This document shows positions 11,721 through 24,900 of a DNA stretch of 64,000 nt, piece after piece. The number at the start of each line of letters is the position of its first letter. Within the stretch, counting starts at the first letter, position 1. The notes under the pieces were generated by a model. It ran no database searches, was not told the DNA's origin, and saw only the letters and a list, made by a program, of their open reading frames with translations. A program made the position numbers and the translations under genes. Source of the DNA: Cryptomeria japonica (taxonomy: Eukaryota; Streptophyta; Pinopsida; Cupressales; Cupressaceae); the NCBI RefSeq assembly GCF_030272615.1, contig NC_081412.1, positions 40,850,791 to 40,914,790 of the forward strand, written 5' to 3'.

Positions 11721-12270
11721 GAAGATTCTTGATTAAGTAGTGTTTCAGTGCACTAATAGAGTATTGTCTAGATGCAAAATTTAACTTTAGATTGTCTTAT
11801 ATAATTGAATGTTTTTGGATTTCTTCCCACTTTAACTTGATTTCACTTGATAGATTCTAATGACCTAGATATGTGCTTACACACATGTCCATAGTCACAT
11901 AGATGATTTTGGTGGGACTATGGAGATAGGTGCCATAGCCCTCATAGGTGTCCAATTTGGGTGCCATAGACCTTATAGGTGCCCAATCCCCCAAAAATAG
12001 GAGCTTTGAAAAGGGATTCGTGAGTATCGAGGTTTGTGATGCTACATCAGGTCTTAGTTTGAATATTTGATGTCAGTAGGATAGGATAGGCCTAAAGTAG
12101 GCTTGAAATGTAATAGGAGAAGGCATGTACTAAAGCAAGGGCCCAAAAAAGAGTGAAATTGTAAAGAGGTTACAATTTACGACACTACACCTCAAAACCC
12201 AAACAAAATCAAGTCCAAATTCACATGTACCTATATTATGGTGGAAACAACAATATTCTCCCATTCCATA

Positions 12271-12285
12271 GCTATAATACCACTT
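12271..12285 (-). promoter_or_regulatory. Possible primer binding site next to an LTR end
   Basis: The minus strand reads CCATAACA then AGTGGTATTATAGC, which resembles an LTR end followed by a decayed tRNA-Met primer site (compare AGTGGTATTAGAGC of element D). An LTR would then lie to the right and its interior to the left. No coding remnant or partner LTR was found, so this may be chance. Confidence 0.25.
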
Positions 12286-12967
12286 GTTATGGTACTTCTT
12301 GAAAATAAATGCAAAAAATGGTAATATAGTAGACCACTTCGAGTGACATACATTCAATAATCAGATAATAATGTATGAATTCAATATTTGATGATATGAT
12401 GATATGGCAGAAATATCTCCACCTTTATTTATAAGCTTAACTATGTAGGAACATATCCCTTCATTCTAATTAAGAATATTTTAGGTACTAAGTAAAACGA
12501 ATCTTAAGGTTAAGAATGCCATAGGTGCTTAACTTATTATGCTTGGGAATATATAATATATACCTAGAATATATGCTATTAGGGTCATAAAAATACATAG
12601 AATATTATGGACCTAATAAAGAGTGGATAATGACTAGGCAAGTGGACTTGCATTTGCACAAGATTATGCCATTTAATAGTGCCATGTACATGCAATAAGA
12701 CAATCCGTTAGAATGAGTACAATACTAAATGAGACTAACAAGAGGTCTTTGAATGCACATAGATTCTAGGTAATTAAAATGGATCCAAATAAATGCCTTT
12801 AAATACTAATTCTCTTAAATGAATAGAAAACTTAAGCTCGACTCCTTGAATAATCTCTTTAACGAACTTTTTTCGTTAAAAATGACCATTTTAAAAATTA
12901 AATTTATAAATTCCATCTTCATCAATCCATTGAGTGCTTAAACTTCCTCAGTCTCTTCATCTCTTTT

Positions 12968-13059
12968 CTAGAAGACAATAAGTACATTTAGAGTTTACCC
13001 TAGATACTCACTTCTAGAAGACAATAAATACATTTAGAGTTTACCCTAGATGCTCGAAG
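12968..13059. repeat. 46-bp tandem duplication
   Basis: CTAGAAGACAATAAGTACAT at 12968 and CTAGAAGACAATAAATACAT at 13014 each continue through TTAGAGTTTACCCTAGAT. The two copies are nearly identical, so the duplication looks recent. Confidence 0.85.
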
Positions 13060-14624
13060 TGGGCTTCATTTATTGGAATTGACAAGCAGTAAACCACACA
13101 AAGATTTTAAATGGTTAATAATCGATGGAGAGAGAAAGTGTTTACTTTCATTTTGAGCGGTTGAAATATCTGTTGTGTGGAAATCCACTTGTATTTTCAT
13201 GTTGAAAATCTAGGTTATAGCGAAGATATTATCATAAGATATTTTGACATAAGGGGAAAATATCATTTTTCTTTCATCAATGGAGTGTTTTTTTAAGGAT
13301 GCCATAGGGATTGGCTGCCAATCTTTTTGGAGACAACAGAAATACTGTTTTAATACTGGTCTGCCAGGAACATTAAGAAAACTTAGTCATTACATAATAT
13401 GATTATAGGTGAGGGCAGTCGACATCCATTTTAAAGGTAATCATTTGTATTGTTTTGTGCATTATCTTTATATTTTGCGTAGTGTTGTGACTAATATTGC
13501 GTAATTAAACACTTATTGATTTAAACCATGTTTATTGTGGGATTATTTTTTAAGAAATCAACTTTCCAATGAAATGAGTGACTAAATATGTTTGATATGT
13601 TGTGGAGAAAGGACAAGCAAAATCTTTGTGTTAAAAAGAATCAAAAGTTTATCTTAAATCATGATGTATTTTAGGTAAGGGTCTAAAGAAGAATGATCTA
13701 GTATTTTTTTATACTAATATATAATTGTAAAAATATAATTTGCATCATGTTCCTAATACAATGTTTTTGTATTAAAGTTGGAATTTTTGTAAATCATTTT
13801 GTTATATCTTTTTATGATAAGATGTTGATTAATAATATAATATATAAAAGTAAATATGATTAAATTCTCAATATATAAGGTTATGCTGTGATTTCCTTCC
13901 ATGGATAGTGAAATTTGAGAGTAAAATGATTAGAAAACATAGTTACAAAATGGAAAATTTCAAAGCCAAAAAAATTCGTTTCTTGAGTCTTAAGTCTCGT
14001 GAGCATGAACTAAATCATGAAACACACACACACACACATATAGATTGTTATTAATCAAAATTGATAAAATTGAACAGTCTACACATTCAAAAGAATATAT
14101 AATAAATCTTCTACAAATAGCTCTAATGTAAGTTTAACTTTGAAGTATGTTAAGTCAATATAGCAATTGGCTCTGCTTTGTTGGTTCGGAATCTATACTC
14201 TCTTGGGCTCTTAAAATAGTAGGGCACTTTCATGGTGTTCAATGATGGTTTTCATCCCCCTTTGAGAGCCCCCTGGAGTCATGCCTCATATTTCAAGGCC
14301 ACCACTTTCTTGCAAGCATCACAATCACTGGTCTTGAAACCATTGCCCAATGATGTGTTTCATTGCAGACTATCTCCCCTTCTACCTCAATTATTGGGGA
14401 GCATTAATCAACACATACTTAAATGCTAAACCATAAAAAATAGCAAGAGACACATTATAACATCTATAACATGAACACATTAGCACTAATTTAAGTTTAA
14501 CCTTAGCAAGTAAACAAGAGACGCATTATAGAATCTATAACATGTTGTTTGCAACATGTTACATGTTTCTTAGTCAAACAACATTATAACAATAATGATT
14601 TTTGCATGTAACAAAAAATGGATA

Positions 14625-15808
14625 TGTAGTTAGACAATTTAGATAACCGAAAGACAACTGAGAGGTTGGGGGGGGGGGGGTGAATCAATTGTCACAGATT
14701 ACAAGAATATTCAACAATTAAAACTTTAATGCCAGAACCCACAACAATAATACCAGAATAGCAGTTAATCAATTAAGCATAAGCAATAATCACAAAATAA
14801 AAGTCATCCACACAACATCAAGATTTGTACGTCGAAAACCTGGTAAATGGAAAAAATACGGTGGGAAGCCTACCCACAGTCAGATAATACTTCTGTAATA
14901 AGTATGTGAATTACAATGAAGGGGATTGCACTTGCAGGAAGGCCAACAGCCTAGAGCACACTGCTCATCACAAAAGGAGCCTCACTGACTACATATAAAT
15001 CGAGACTACAATCCAGAGAAGTGTTGAACTACAAAAGATAACATCTCCTATGCATGAGTACAGTTTCGGTTAAGCTTAATACCAGAGAACTAAATTATCT
15101 TCCATAAACCCAATTCGATCTCCAATGATCGACCAACTCCTCTGCCTAAATGATATCACATTATTTGCACATTAGATTCCGTGACCATGACCTCTTACAT
15201 TAACTATGCTGATCTACAATGAGATCTTACATCTATTTATACAAACCATCAACCATAAACAATCAGGTCGGCCACCAAATAATAAACCAATTACATAATT
15301 ACAAACCATGTCGGCCTTAGACCAAACAAATAACAACAACTCATAAGACATCCCAAAAATACATCAATAGATCCTATCCACACATTACATTAAAGCTGGT
15401 TCATCAACCGGGACCAAATATAGGTCCACACGCTTCAACACTGATCTTTAAATGCCAAGTCTCGAACATGATCACCAAAAACATCCTGAAACTCCATCAG
15501 AAGATGAACCAACACCACTTATGCAATGCATCAAAGATCTCCATCAAAATCTCTACCGGTGAAACCCTCACCGGAACCAGAAACCAATCTTGTAAGCAAG
15601 CAGGATAGCATCCAATCACCAGACCAAAAACCAACTAACTAAATATGAGTATAAGTATCATGAACAAGCCAATTCTATCACCAGACTATACCGGAGCCTA
15701 CCGGATCCAAGTTAACCAGAAACCACTTAACCTACCAGGACCAGAAGGGTGTCGGTAAAGCATCCAAACAACTAGTGTTGACATCAATGACAAAACATCA
15801 GTGCAACA
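14625..15808 (-). repeat. Copia-type LTR, probably solo
   Basis: The minus strand starts TGTTGCACTGATG at 15808, has TTGTCATTGATGTCAA at 15778-15794, the leader motif (GTGGG, then TTTTTCC, about 14820-14880), and GATTCA followed by a long C run and CTCTCAG near its end. These are the hallmarks of the other Copia LTRs in this window. No primer site or coding region follows on the left, so it is solo or truncated. The left end is uncertain and no flanking duplication was found. Confidence 0.6.
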
Positions 15809-15907
15809 CATAATCAATTCCACCAAATGGCCGACATATGTATTTATAGAAGTTTCACTAAAAAAGTGTGTCAAATTAGAATTAAAACTCATGTACAATA
15901 ATCTTTA

Positions 15908-17454
15908 TGTTGGCATGTTTGGCATAACTGATACAAATGGAGAATTATGACTGAACCATTACAAGACTATTTGAGGTGACATTGTGATGAAGAGATTGAG
16001 ATTGCGTGATGGATGACTTTGATTAGTTATTCATGTTGTCATTGATGGAAACTAATGTTTATTCATGTCTACTGATGTTTACTTATGTTGTATTGTCTCA
16101 TCTAAATATTTTGGTCTACCGGAGAGGGTTTACCAGTAAAGAATCAAGAAATTGAGAATTAGGACCTTAACCGGTAAACGAGAAAATATTCTGATTGTAT
16201 CTGGCGATTGGTGATGATTGAGGCTTTTTGGTTTTGAATGTAAGTTTCTATCATTGTAACATGTATTTGACCAAAACCACATCATGTTGTGACAACCGAA
16301 AGCTATGTTTATAATTTTTGTTGAGTTTTTGCTAGGGTTTAAGAACCTGTAAAGAATTCTCTTGACCGGTAATGATTTTTGGTTTGGTGGCGATCTACAT
16401 CAAGTTCACATGTTGATGATAATGTGGCACAAACTGCATGATGTGGTTGAAAGATGTTTTGGCACGTTTGGAGAGCGAATTTCTTGGGAATGTGCAAAGT
16501 GCTTAGTAGAATGAGCTAAGGGTTTAACTTTGTAACAGATCGACTTGCTGTGATGATTTATGATCATTCAATGACTGATATTGATTTATAATTCATTGTA
16601 ACGATCCATATGATGATTTGTAATGAGTTGTAAATATCTGTGATGATCTATGTAGTAAGTGTTAGGGTTTTGATGTCGACCTAGTTGTAAAGGTTATTTA
16701 TGTTGGTAAGGTTGATGTTTTGAAGTGTCAGTGATTTTGAGAAGTGTGTGAAGCCGAACCAGGGTGTGTGAGAAGATCTGCTAGAGTGATGCAGAATTAG
16801 AACTTAATTGGATCTGATCAAGCAAGCAGTTGAGTGCTATACATAGATCATTCATTGTTGTTCTCTAACTATTACAACAACTAAAATCCCTTAACTAGGT
16901 AGGTCCTAACATGCCTCACATTGTAAAATCCCTTAACAGGGTGACTCAATATCTAAGTTCTAAATCCTCTTGTGACGTTGATCCTAATAGATCAAAGCTC
17001 CTAATAGGGCTGAGGTAAATCCCTTAACCAGGTGACTCCTAATAGGGTCTGCTCCTAACAAGGCATCATTGTAAGCTTCTAACCGGGCTTGGCTCCTAAC
17101 AGGGTGCATTCCAAAAGAGTGCAAAATATTTGTGGGTACCAATTCCCATCGTGGTTTTTCCCTATTTGGGTTTCCACGTGAAAATCATGGTGTTCATATG
17201 GTAAATGTTTTTGATGTGATGGTTTTCTTTCCTTACAATTTATGCACAGTTAATGAGCACTTAATGTGCACATTTGATATATCAGTTTAGTAGATGTTTA
17301 TCAAGAGATACCAGTACTGTAAATGAATCTAGTGTTGATCTATATTTGATTTGGTGAAAGTTGTTTGAGTATGAGTTTCTGATTTCAAATTATTGTTAAT
17401 ACTGATTCACCCCCCTCCCCCTTTTAGTATTAACCAGATCATGTAAGATTAACA
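15908..17454 (+). repeat. 5' LTR of element F
   Basis: It runs from TGTTGGCATGTTTGGC to GTAAGATTAACA, directly before the primer site. It contains the leader motif with GGTTTTTCCCTATTTGGG and CCACGTG (about 17131-17178) and the CACCCCCCTC segment near its end. It also holds a run of variants of CCTAACAGG and CTTAACCAGG spaced over 16890-17110. Confidence 0.92.
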
Positions 17455-17456
17455 AT

Positions 17457-17468
17457 TGGTATCAAAGC
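17457..17468 (+). promoter_or_regulatory. Primer binding site of element F
   Basis: TGGTATCAAAGC lies three bases after the LTR end. It is one base different from the usual initiator tRNA-Met site TGGTATCAGAGC. Confidence 0.88.
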
Positions 17469-17525
17469 ATTGGTCCTCTATCTGCAAAAAGCCTAACAGC
17501 TTGAGGGAAAGATTCTATGAAAGAT

Positions 17526-18447
17526 GATGAAGAAGGAGGGTCCCTAGTTTACCAAGGACAACTACCAGATATGGAGTGATCAGATGAAGATGTACATTAA
17601 AAGAATGGGTTCATAGTATTGGAATCATGTGATAACCAAGTATGTTTCTCCTACTACCAGTCCCTTGACACTAGATGAACTCAAAGAACAATAGGAAAAC
17701 ATTAAGGCTCTTGAAGCAATGTAAGTACTTTGTCTAACTCTGAGTATATTGATGTTCAAGGATTAGAAACTGCGAATGAAGTATGGGAGAAATTTAATTT
17801 GATTTATGGAGGAGATGAACATGTACAAAGGGAAAAGGAAGAGAGTTTGAGAGGAAAATTTGATGATATGAAAATGGTTGACAGTGAGAACATAGCTCAA
17901 TATGGACAAAGTGTTAAGGAAGTTGTAGGTAGTATAAAGAGTGCCAGAGGTAAGATTTAAGATGATATTGTTGTTAGTAAAATGCTAAGAACTCTTTTAC
18001 CGCAGTATTCTATCAAAGTGTTTGCTATTCAAGAACTAAGATTCATTTCAAAATATAAAGTCACTATTAACTCTCTAATTGGAAAGTTAACTGCGTTTGA
18101 AGTAAACAGTTTTGATAATATTGTTTTTAAACCTTCTGAATATTCTTTTAAGGCTTTTGTAACCGGTACATAAGCAAGGAAAGGAAAAGATATTTGTCAT
18201 AATTATGATTGCAGGTCTAGTCATGGCAGTAGTAGAGGTGATGATGATGATGAAGATTATCTGATGGAACTTGAGGCATTACTAACTAAAAGATTCCCTA
18301 GAGGAACAGGTAAATATAAAGGTAAATTACCCTTGAAGTGTTTCTCTTGTAGTAAAATTGGACACATAGCTGCTAACTGCCCTAACACTAATAAGAATGA
18401 GAAGTTTAGGAGATTCAAAAGAAAAGGCAAAAAAAAATTTATGTTGT
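17526..18447 (+). pseudogene. Copia gag (element F), broken
   Basis: The N-terminal gag signature NYQIWSDQMKMY follows the ATG after one in-frame stop. A UBN2-type capsid region spans about 17730-18173 (for example ANEVWEKFNLIYGG), and a zinc knuckle CFSCSKIGHIAANC lies near 18340. Gag forms the element particle and binds its RNA in the cytoplasm. At least five stops (near 17550, 17690, 17958, 18171 and 18447) and frame changes break it. The protease region follows in a different frame. Confidence 0.85.
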
Positions 18448-18448
18448 A

Positions 18449-18760
18449 GTGGATGAAGGTGTGACCGATGATGAATTGAAAGAAGATGACAATGAGGAGA
18501 TAGTATTTGTTGTTGTGAAGGAGGATCTGACTGATGAGAAGGCTTTGGTGTATCACATGGATAACAACAATAAATGGATAATAGATAGTCGCTGCTCACA
18601 CCACATGACTGGTGACAAAAGTAAGTTCTTATCCCTTGAAGAGTTTGATGGAGGTGTTGTAAGATTTGGTAATAACTCTCCCTGCATGGTTAAAGGTAAA
18701 GGATCAATTTCATTAAATGGGAAGAGTAATACAGATGATGTCTTTTGGGTTGAATCTTGA
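18449..18760 (+). pseudogene. Copia aspartic protease region (element F)
   Basis: The segment NKWIIDSRCSHHMTGDKSKF matches the Copia protease start, usually DSGCSHHMTGD. The active-site D-S/T-G triad reads D-S-R here, so the glycine that shapes the catalytic turn is lost. The family enzyme cuts the Gag-Pol polyprotein. The frame ends in a stop at 18758-18760. Confidence 0.85.
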
Positions 18761-18810
18761 GTGTTGGATAGCTTAATGATAAGGGATATCTACTTGAATT
18801 CAAAAGTGGA

Positions 18811-19938
18811 GTGTGTAGGATTCTTGGAAATAATGGAGAATTGATTGCTACTGGGAAGAAGACTAGAGGTAATCTATTTCATCTGAATACTAATGTAAAT
18901 GATTGTTTGGTTGCGAAGATTGAAGACAGCTGGTTGTGGCACAAGATATTTTGTCATGTCAATTTTGACAATTTGATTAAAGTTAGTAAGTCAAGTATTG
19001 TGAGAGGTTTTCCCCAACTTGTGAAACCAGACAATGTGTTATGCAAGGATTGTCAGATGGGTAAGATGACCTATGTATCTTTTAAGAGTAAGTCTTTCTC
19101 TTCAGAGAATATTCTTGATTTGGTTCATACTGATCTTTGTGGTCCTATGAGGAATAGGAGCTATTTTGGTGATAAGTATTTTATGATCTTTACTGATGAT
19201 TATTCCAAAATGATGCGGGTAAGTTTTCTGAGAGAAAAGTCTGAGGAATTTAGTAAGTTTAAAGCATTTAAAGCTCTTGTTGAGAAAGATACTTGGAAGA
19301 ATCTAAAATGTTTGAGATCTGATCAGGGAGGTGAATTTACTTCTGACAAGTTTGTGAAGTTATATGATGAACAAGGAATTAAGAGGCATGTGTCATCTCC
19401 TAAAACTCCACAACAGAATGGGATAGCAAAGAGAATGAATAGAACCGTTGTTGAAGCTGCAAGAACCATGATGATTCAAGGTGAAGTACTGAAGATATTT
19501 TGGAGAGAAGTAGTTAGCACTGCTATTTATACTTTGAATCGAGTACTTCTCAAAAAGGGTAATAACAAAACACCTTATAAATTATGGCATGGAATGACTC
19601 ATAGTGTAAGTTATTTCAATTTATTTGGGAGTAAATGTTATATTAAGAGAAATGATTACACTGAAAAATTTGATGCTAAGTGTGATGAAGGCATTTTTCT
19701 TGGTTACTCTACAAAGAGTAAGGCATTTAAATGTTATAACAAGAGAACTAAGAAGATCATTGAGAGTGATAATGTGAAGATAGATGAACTCTCTAAGAAA
19801 TTTGGAGAGATCAGTAGATTTGACCCTGAGAAAGATGAAGAAAGACTTGTGTTTATAGAATTGAAAGTACAGAAGACTGATGAGGAAAATTTTGTAGAAA
19901 TAGGTGCTCAACCGGTAAATGTAGAGAGTGATGAATAA
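18811..19938 (+). pseudogene. Copia integrase (element F), catalytic Glu lost
   Basis: 375 codons are open. The N-terminal zinc-binding HHCC part is visible (WHKIFCH, then CKDCQMGKM), followed by the catalytic core with the first two acidic residues (HTDLCGP and RSDQGGEF). The third is in QQNGIAKRMNRT where Copia integrases normally have ERKNRT, so the catalytic Glu is Lys (codon AAG). A C-terminal extension follows. Integrase joins element cDNA to chromosomal DNA; this copy should be inactive even where its frame is open. Confidence 0.92.
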
Positions 19939-20852
19939 AATGAAGAACATGAAGTAGGAAGCATAGAACCAGAACCGGTTATTCCAAGGTATGTCAGGCT
20001 AAGTCACTCAGAAGAACAAATAATTTTAGATAAAAATGCCGGAGTACAAACCACGAGGAAAATTAGAGAAAATTCCTGTCTGATTTCTACTATTGAGCCG
20101 AAAATAGTAAGAGATACATTAAAGGATGATGACTGGATTAACGCAATGAATTAGGAGTTGGATTAGATAGAGAAGAACAAGACATGGACACTTGTTCCTA
20201 GACTGGAAGACAAGAATGTGATTGGAACTTAATGGGTCTTTAGAAACAAGTTAAATGAAGAAGGCAAGGTTGTGAGAAATAAAGCAAGATTGGTTTGCAA
20301 AGCCTATGCACAACAAGAGGGAGAAGATTATGGTGAAACCTTTGCACCTATGGCAAGATTGGAAGGAGTAAGAATGCTACTTGCTTATGTTGCATTTAAA
20401 GGATTTAAAGTCTATCGGATGGATGTTAAATCAACTTTTCTTAATGGCATCCTTGAAGAAGAAGTATACATAGAACAACCAGATGGATTTTCTTTGTTTG
20501 AAGACAAAGATATGGCTTGCAAACTATATAAGGCACTGTATGGATTGAAGTAGGTATCGAGAACATGGTTTAAAAGGTTGCATGCATCCCTGATTGAGAT
20601 AGGATTCCAGTGTACCAATGAGGATAGTAACATATATCTAAAGATTGATGGAGAGAAAGTATTGATAGTTGAAGTATTTGAGGATGACATAATTTTTGGT
20701 GGTAATGATGAATTATGCATGGATTTTGCTGAGGAGATGAAAAAGGAATTTGAGATGTCTCTATTTGTGAAATTAAATTTTTCATTGGGTTGTAGTTCTA
20801 GCAATTGGATGGTGGAATTTTTATATGTTAGAGTAATTATGTCAAAGAGGCA
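19939..20852 (+). pseudogene. Copia reverse transcriptase (element F), broken
   Basis: The fingers and palm motifs are clear: [40 protein letters not shown] and KALYGLK. The catalytic pair sits in VFEDDIIFGG, where YVDD is usual; both aspartates remain but the preceding residues differ. The frame is the same as the integrase, with stops near 19936, 20152, 20164, 20230 and 20551 (CAG to TAG after GLK), and a frameshift at about 20850. Confidence 0.9.
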
Positions 20853-21629
20853 TTGAAAACATTTGGCATGGAGGATTGTAAACCGACTGGTACCCCGATG
20901 GTGATAGGTTGCAAGTTGTCTAAACTAGATGATTCAACATTTGTTGATGAGAAAGAATACAAGTCTATGACTGGTAAATTGCATTATGTCATTCATAGCA
21001 GACCGAATATTACACATGTTGTTGGATTGGTTGCTAGATTTCAAAAGGATCCTAAGGAGACTCACTTGGTAGCAGTGAAAAGGATATTCCGCTACTTGAA
21101 AGGCACAATAGATTATGGTTTATGGTATCCTTATAAAGGAATTTTTTCTTTTAATGTGTTTACTAGTGCAGATTGGGCAGGCAATGTTGATGACTAGAAA
21201 ATCACTATCACTAGAGCTTTTCTTCTTGGAGGAAGATTGGTTGCTTGTACAAGTAAAAATAAAACTTGTGTTTCTAAGTCAACAACAGAGGCAGAGTATG
21301 TTGCAACATCAATGAATTGCACACAGGCAATCTGGATGAGACATGTGCTTGAAGGATTTAGATTTGATATGTCTAAACCGGTAACTATTTACTATGATAA
21401 TAATAGTACAATTAATATTTTAAAAAATACTGTGTTACATGCAAGAACAAATCACATAGAACTGAAATATCATTTTCTAAGGGAAAGAGTACAAGAAAAA
21501 CAAGTCAAAATGGACTATGTGACTAGCAAAGAGCAGCTAGTAGACATTTTCACAAAACTATTGCCGAAGACAACCTTTGAGTATCTCCAAGGTAAATTAG
21601 GGGCCAAACCCCTACTAAAAAATAACTAG
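20853..21629 (+). pseudogene. Copia RNase H region (element F), one in-frame stop
   Basis: It starts with GMEDCKPTGTPM, contains RIFRYLKGTIDYGLWY, TSADWAG, then STTEAEYVATS and the C-terminal HFLRERVQEKQVKMDYV, and ends GKLGAKPLL before a TAG. A TAG at 21195-21197 replaces the Trp usual after DVDD. The domain degrades RNA in RNA-DNA hybrids during reverse transcription. About 350 bases of non-coding sequence with polypurine tracts follow. Confidence 0.88.
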
Positions 21630-21798
21630 AATGCATGATGCATTAATCTAGTGGGCTTCATGACTATTTTTCACTTTGGATTGATGAGATGCAGGCTACT
21701 CCATAGGGGAGCAACTTAGATGAGTTTGTAGACATGTTGAAGACAACATCAATAGATTTGATGATTTGTGATGTTTATCCACCTTTGACATTGTTGTC

Positions 21799-21982
21799 AA
21801 AGGGGGAGAAGAAATATGATAAGTCATAAGATAAGAGATATGATCAAGAGGAGAAGATGTGTAATTGAAGATAAAATGTAACCGACATATGAGGTGTAGT
21901 GGAGAAGGTCCAAAATAGAGCGGAACAATATGAGTTGATTATTTTGATGTTTAGTGTTGCCATCAATGCCAAAGGGGGAGAT
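21799..21982 (+). promoter_or_regulatory. Polypurine tracts of element F
   Basis: AAAGGGGGAGAT at 21971-21982 abuts the 3' LTR and is the expected plus-strand primer. A second tract, AAAGGGGGAGAAGAAA, lies at 21799-21814. Both are preceded by a similar sequence (TTGCCATCAATGCC and TTGACATTGTTGTC). Confidence 0.85.
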
Positions 21983-24900
21983 TGTTGTCATGTTTGGCAT
22001 AATTGATACAGATGGAGAATGATGACTAAACCAATACAAGACTATTTGAGATAACATTGTGATGAAGAGATTGAGATTACATGATGGATGACTTTGATCA
22101 GTTATTTATGTTGTCATTGATGGGAACTAATGTTTATTCATGTCTATTGATGTTTACTTATGTTGTATTGTGTCATCTAAATCTTTTGTTCTACTAGAGA
22201 GGGCTTACTAGTAAAGAATCAAGAAAATGAGAATTAGGACCTTAACCGGTAAACGAGGAAATATTCTTATTGTATCTTGGGATTGGTGATGATTGAGGCT
22301 TTGTGGTTTTGAATGTAATTTTCTATCATTGTAACATATATATTACCGGAACCACATCATGTTGTGACAACCAAAAGTTATTATTATAATTTTTGTTTAG
22401 TTTTTGCTAGGGTTTAAGAAGGGTATAAGGATCGGTAAAGAATTCTCCTAATTGGTAATGATTTTTGGTTTTCCAGTGATCTACATCAAGTTCACATGTT
22501 GATGATAATGTAGCACAAACCACGTGATGTGGTTGAAAGATGTTTTGGCGTGTTTAGAGAGCGAATTTCTTGGAATGTACAAAGTGCTTAGCGAAATGAG
22601 CTAAGGGTTTGACTTTGTACGAGATCGACTTTCTTTGACAATTTATGATCACTCAATGATTGATATTGATTTGTAATTGATTATAATGATCCATATGATG
22701 ATCTATAATGAGTTGTAAATATCTATGATGATCTATGTAGTAAGTCTTAGGGTTTTGATGTCGACCTAGTTGTAAAGGTTATTTATGTCGGTAAGGTTGA
22801 TGTTTTGAAGTGTCGGTGATTTTGAGAAGTGTGTGAAGTTGAACTAGGGTGTGTGTGAAGATCCGCCAAAGTGATGCAGACTTAGAACTTAATTGGATCT
22901 GGTCAAGTAAGCAGTTGAGTGCTATACATAGATCATTCACTGTTGTTTTTGTTGGCATTGTGTTGTCATTGATGTCAACTGGTATAGGATGACTACTGGT
23001 AGAAGAGATGTATTTGCAACACTGATATGGAGGAGTATAGGATGTGATATCTTGGATATCACCTTGTGTTGTAGAACACTTGTAAGGTAAGGGAGATGAC
23101 CTCAGGAGTCACCAGTACACGAGTCAGTGTCTGTCTTGTGTGATGAGATAGAGAGGTGTTTGAGTGGTTGTTTGTGATGAAGATGTAGAATGTTACTTGA
23201 ATCACATCAACACTAGAGGAGAAGAATGAAGAGGTCATAGGTATACTATGAGGTTGCAGAATAGCAGGACTCCCATTGGATGAAGATGCAATCATCATGA
23301 GAAGAAATGAATGATAGTGAGTGTGCCCACACCGGATCACATGTGCCTATTTGAACAAATGTTGCACAAATAGGGAAGTCACATGAAGGGCACTACACTA
23401 TGCAGAAGACAAGATGTCAGTCCACCGGTAAGTGGAGCTTATCTCCCATTATGCATTATGTGCATTATAGTTTGGTGAGATAAGAGTGATCAGGGTTATG
23501 CAATGGACCGACAGAGAAGGCATGTTGAGATGTCATTATAGAAGAAGAGTGATGTGTTTTTCATTCTGACAAATTGGCTGAGATAAGGTCCGAGTTGATC
23601 AAGGACAAGGCATAACTGAGCAGATGCAGATAGAAGTAGAATGACTTGATTGAAGATGGTGTCTTGTGAAGGTTGATGCCATGGTATCATCAAGAGTGGT
23701 AACTGGTATGTATGCCCACCGGTAATATGGACAAGCTGCAGATACAAAAGACTTCCCACTTGATGGGAATGTGCATGCTTAGGTTAGTCATGTCTGAAGA
23801 TTGATTTAAGTGTTCCATCAATAGTTCAGTAGAGTGCAAACATGATGAGTGAACTAGTAGAATGTGAGATACCGGCAAGGTTAGTAAATTGACAGAAAGG
23901 AGGAATCGGTAGAATGTTTGGTCGGTCATCCTATGTGGACCGACAAGAATAGTCAAGGTGGCAGAGCTGGTCAAATTAGATGCCACATGGAATCAAGGTG
24001 GTGAACCTTCATTGAAGGAAGATGGAATGTACACTGACAGGGTAGGTGTAGAGTTGGTCAACTTTAAAGGAGACTGTGAAGCTCGAGGTGAAGTTGCAGA
24101 AGTGCACAACTCGATATTAAATGGACAAGAGAGGATCAAGGATAGACTGATTGAGCAGATTGGAGTATTTGAAACACCCCATCATGCCATTAATGGTGAT
24201 TGACCAAGAAGTATGATGATAGATTGATGCAGGTTGTTGAAGAAGGAAGGCGTGTTCTGGAAGGCGCGTTGATGGCGAACTTGTGCAGATGGATGTCAAG
24301 AAGATCAGATCAAGAAAGATCTAATTGGATTTGGTTTTCCTTGAGGATGGTGAGGAAACCCTAACCACCTGGATTTTGAATTGAGCTTTGGCGGGAAAAC
24401 CTGGCTATAAGTATGCAGTCCAAATAGATTGTTTGTTGCTGCTATAATAGAAGAATATTGTGCTACTATGAAGTGTGATACTTCTGCATGTAAGAGAAAA
24501 TCAGCCAAGTGTTTAACGAGCATTTGAGATGTGAGTGAGAGTGAGGGAGAATCTAGTTGAAGTGTTCAACTGGTAGGAGAGAAGAACTGGTAGTGTTCAT
24601 ACCATTAGAATAGAAGTGAAGGAGGCTGCAGAGAAGGTAGATAGAGAACAGACAAAGTATTATACTGGTGAAGATTAGAGAGTAAGTTGGAGATCCAATA
24701 TAGAAGAAAAAGAGAAGTGTACCGGTAGAGTTTAATGATAGTTAAGCAACAAAAGAGAGTAGCAGAAGAGTGAGTTGGTGTAGCAGAGAAGCTATCTCAC
24801 CGACAGAGTAAGATATATGATAAGGTTGCAAGATTCACTTGTAACAAGATAACTATTTATGTATTTGATGTTTATATTGTGAACACTAAGTTGTAGCTCA

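Larger units (their letters stand above)
8061..14624. other. AT-rich non-coding region with short repeats
   Basis: No coding region is supported; open frames are 60-114 codons without recognisable motifs. Features seen: a 40-base direct repeat around GATTACTGAAATTTGA (about 8131 and 8277), the inverted and tandem repeats listed separately, poly-A/T runs, an (AC)n run at 14022-14038, and possible LINE and LTR relics. The sequence at 13738-13798 recurs near 27979-28036. The rest looks like decayed repeats. Confidence 0.6.

Noticed and set aside
14232-14429. 65-codon plus-strand frame
   Set aside because: It is too short, has no motif and lies in AT-rich repeat DNA.
14620-15815. Target site duplication for the 14.6 kb LTR
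   Set aside because: No matching pair was found for either possible start (15808 or 15810); the left boundary is unclear.
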